Source: Actinomycetes bacterium
GTDB taxonomy: Bacteria > Actinomycetota > Acidimicrobiia > Acidimicrobiales > UBA8190
Assembly (NCBI GenBank): GCA_021798135.1
Contig: JAJZYI010000217.1
Span: 1-5,836 of the forward strand
Reading direction: 5' to 3'
DNA length: 5,836 nt
Shown: positions 5,186-5,836 of the stretch, piece by piece
Layout: each line of letters starts with the position of its first letter
Numbering within the stretch: position 1 is the first letter of the stretch
Notes under the pieces: generated by a model
The model's database searches: none
Told to the model about the DNA's origin: nothing
What the model saw: the letters and a program-made list of their open reading frames with translations, nothing else
Made by a program: the position numbers and the translations under genes

Positions 5186-5836
5186 TCACAGACCGGCCAG
5201 CACGCGGACCAGGGCGGGATAGCCCAGGAAGACCAGGAAGCCGACGAGCAGCAGGGCGCCGGGGACGAAGAGCCGCTCGGTCATGGCGTTCGCCTCCGAC
5301 TCCATGGCGGCGATCTGCCGGCGGCGCACCGACTCCGCCTTGGCCGTCAGCGTGGCGCGGATCCGCGCCCCCTCGGTGCCTGCGAGGCTGACGGCGCCGG
5401 CGACCTCGGTGAGCTCGCCGACGCCGAGCTCCGCGCCGAGCTCGGCGAGCACCGCCCACGGGGGGCGGCCGTCGTGGCGGGCCACGTCGAGGCGTGCTGC
5501 CAACTGCGTCGTGAGGTCGTCGTCGGGGACGCCGGCCGCGGCGTGGAGCGCGCTCTCCACCCCCATCCCGCCGGCGAGGCACATGACGACGAGGTCGAGG
5601 TAGCTGCCGACGGCTCGGACCGCGGCGCGCCGGCGCCTGTCGGCCCGGCGCCGCACCCGGGCGACGGTGACCGCCGCACCACCGGCGGCACCGGCCGCCG
5701 CCATCGCCGCGGCATCGAGGACCGTGCCGGCGACGCCGCGGGCGACGAGCAGGGCGACGGCCAGGCCCGCCGTCGCCCCGACGGCCGCGGCCGTGGCCGC
5801 CTGGCGCTGGGCGCGCTCCCACCCGATGCCGGCGGC
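5186..5836 (-). CDS. tadC: TadC-like Flp pilus assembly platform protein (type II secretion F domain), 5' end cut by window edge
   Basis: The reading frame is open from the right edge to a TGA at 5188-5186, giving 216 codons; the start lies outside the window. An ATG at 5704 lies inside the frame, but the upstream codons read as a hydrophobic membrane segment (AVGATAGLAVALLVARG), so it is unlikely to be the true start. An arginine-rich stretch (ARVRRRADRRRR) comes next, then the type II secretion F-like motif SYLDLVVMCLAGGMGVESAL. A helical region follows, and the C-terminal membrane segment is LFVPGALLLVGFLVFLGYPAL. This is the usual TadC ending. Family knowledge: TadB and TadC form the inner-membrane platform that couples the TadA ATPase to Flp pilus extrusion. 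Full-length members are near 300 residues, so roughly 80 N-terminal residues are probably missing. The pilin and TadE genes downstream support the call. A TadB identity is possible, but the position just before flp favours TadC. Confidence 0.87.
   Translation of the reverse strand, partial: AAGIGWERAQRQAATAAAVGATAGLAVALLVARGVAGTVLDAAAMAAAGAAGGAAVTVARVRRRADRRRRAAVRAVGSYLDLVVMCLAGGMGVESALHAAAGVPDDDLTTQLAARLDVARHDGRPPWAVLAELGAELGVGELTEVAGAVSLAGTEGARIRATLTAKAESVRRRQIAAMESEANAMTERLFVPGALLLVGFLVFLGYPALVRVLAGL

Noticed and set aside
5413..5450. 9-bp inverted repeat inside tadC
   Set aside because: It follows from coding of repeated Ala-Glu-Leu-Gly residues and lies within the gene, with nothing to suggest regulation.
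4977..5822. Long N-terminal extension of the pilin frame
   Set aside because: The frame is open by chance through the spacer and opposite-frame tadC; the strong ribosome binding site and the normal Flp length fix the start at 4976.

Overview
The window is extremely GC-rich, with G or C at nearly every third codon position. All credible genes lie on the minus strand, so transcription reads from the right edge to the left. Gene content and order fit an actinobacterial (Actinomycetota) tad/Flp pilus locus. The exact lineage cannot be fixed from this stretch; a high-GC group such as Acidimicrobiia or Nitriliruptoria is only a guess.

In transcription order, the right edge holds the 3' part of a TadC-like inner-membrane platform protein (5186 to beyond 5836). 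A 209-bp spacer with one very strong hairpin follows. Next is a 62-residue Flp-type pilin (4788-4976) with its own strong ribosome binding site, then a second hairpin. A tightly coupled block comes next: a TadE pseudopilin (4267-4695), a second TadE/TadF-type pseudopilin (3815-4270), a TadG-like protein with a Tad N-terminal segment (3405-3818), and a 1058-residue membrane protein (228-3404). This last protein has a LysM domain and a C-terminal SARP-type winged helix plus BTAD domain. Its junctions are two GTGA start/stop overlaps and one TGAATG abutment. After its stop there is a short gap and then, running off the left edge, a 12-bp tandem repeat that may belong to the start of another minus-strand gene.

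Together the genes describe assembly of a thin Flp/Tad fibre. TadC (with TadA and TadB, presumably beyond the right edge) drives extrusion. Flp is the major subunit, and TadE, TadF and TadG-like proteins are minor pilins or envelope accessories. The LysM-BTAD protein is the most interesting item. Its predicted topology puts the LysM domain outside the membrane and the DNA-binding-like domain inside, in one chain translationally coupled to the pilus genes. That suggests a one-component regulator or scaffold linking the cell wall to pilus expression. Related LysM-BTAD proteins are, to my recollection, found near actinobacterial tad genes, so the architecture is probably not new, but its function is not established as far as I know.

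Smaller points of interest are hairpins on both sides of the pilin gene, a 30-bp duplication that doubles the tadE start codon, an atypical pilin processing motif, and a shared C-terminal RFRSV motif in the two TadE-like proteins.
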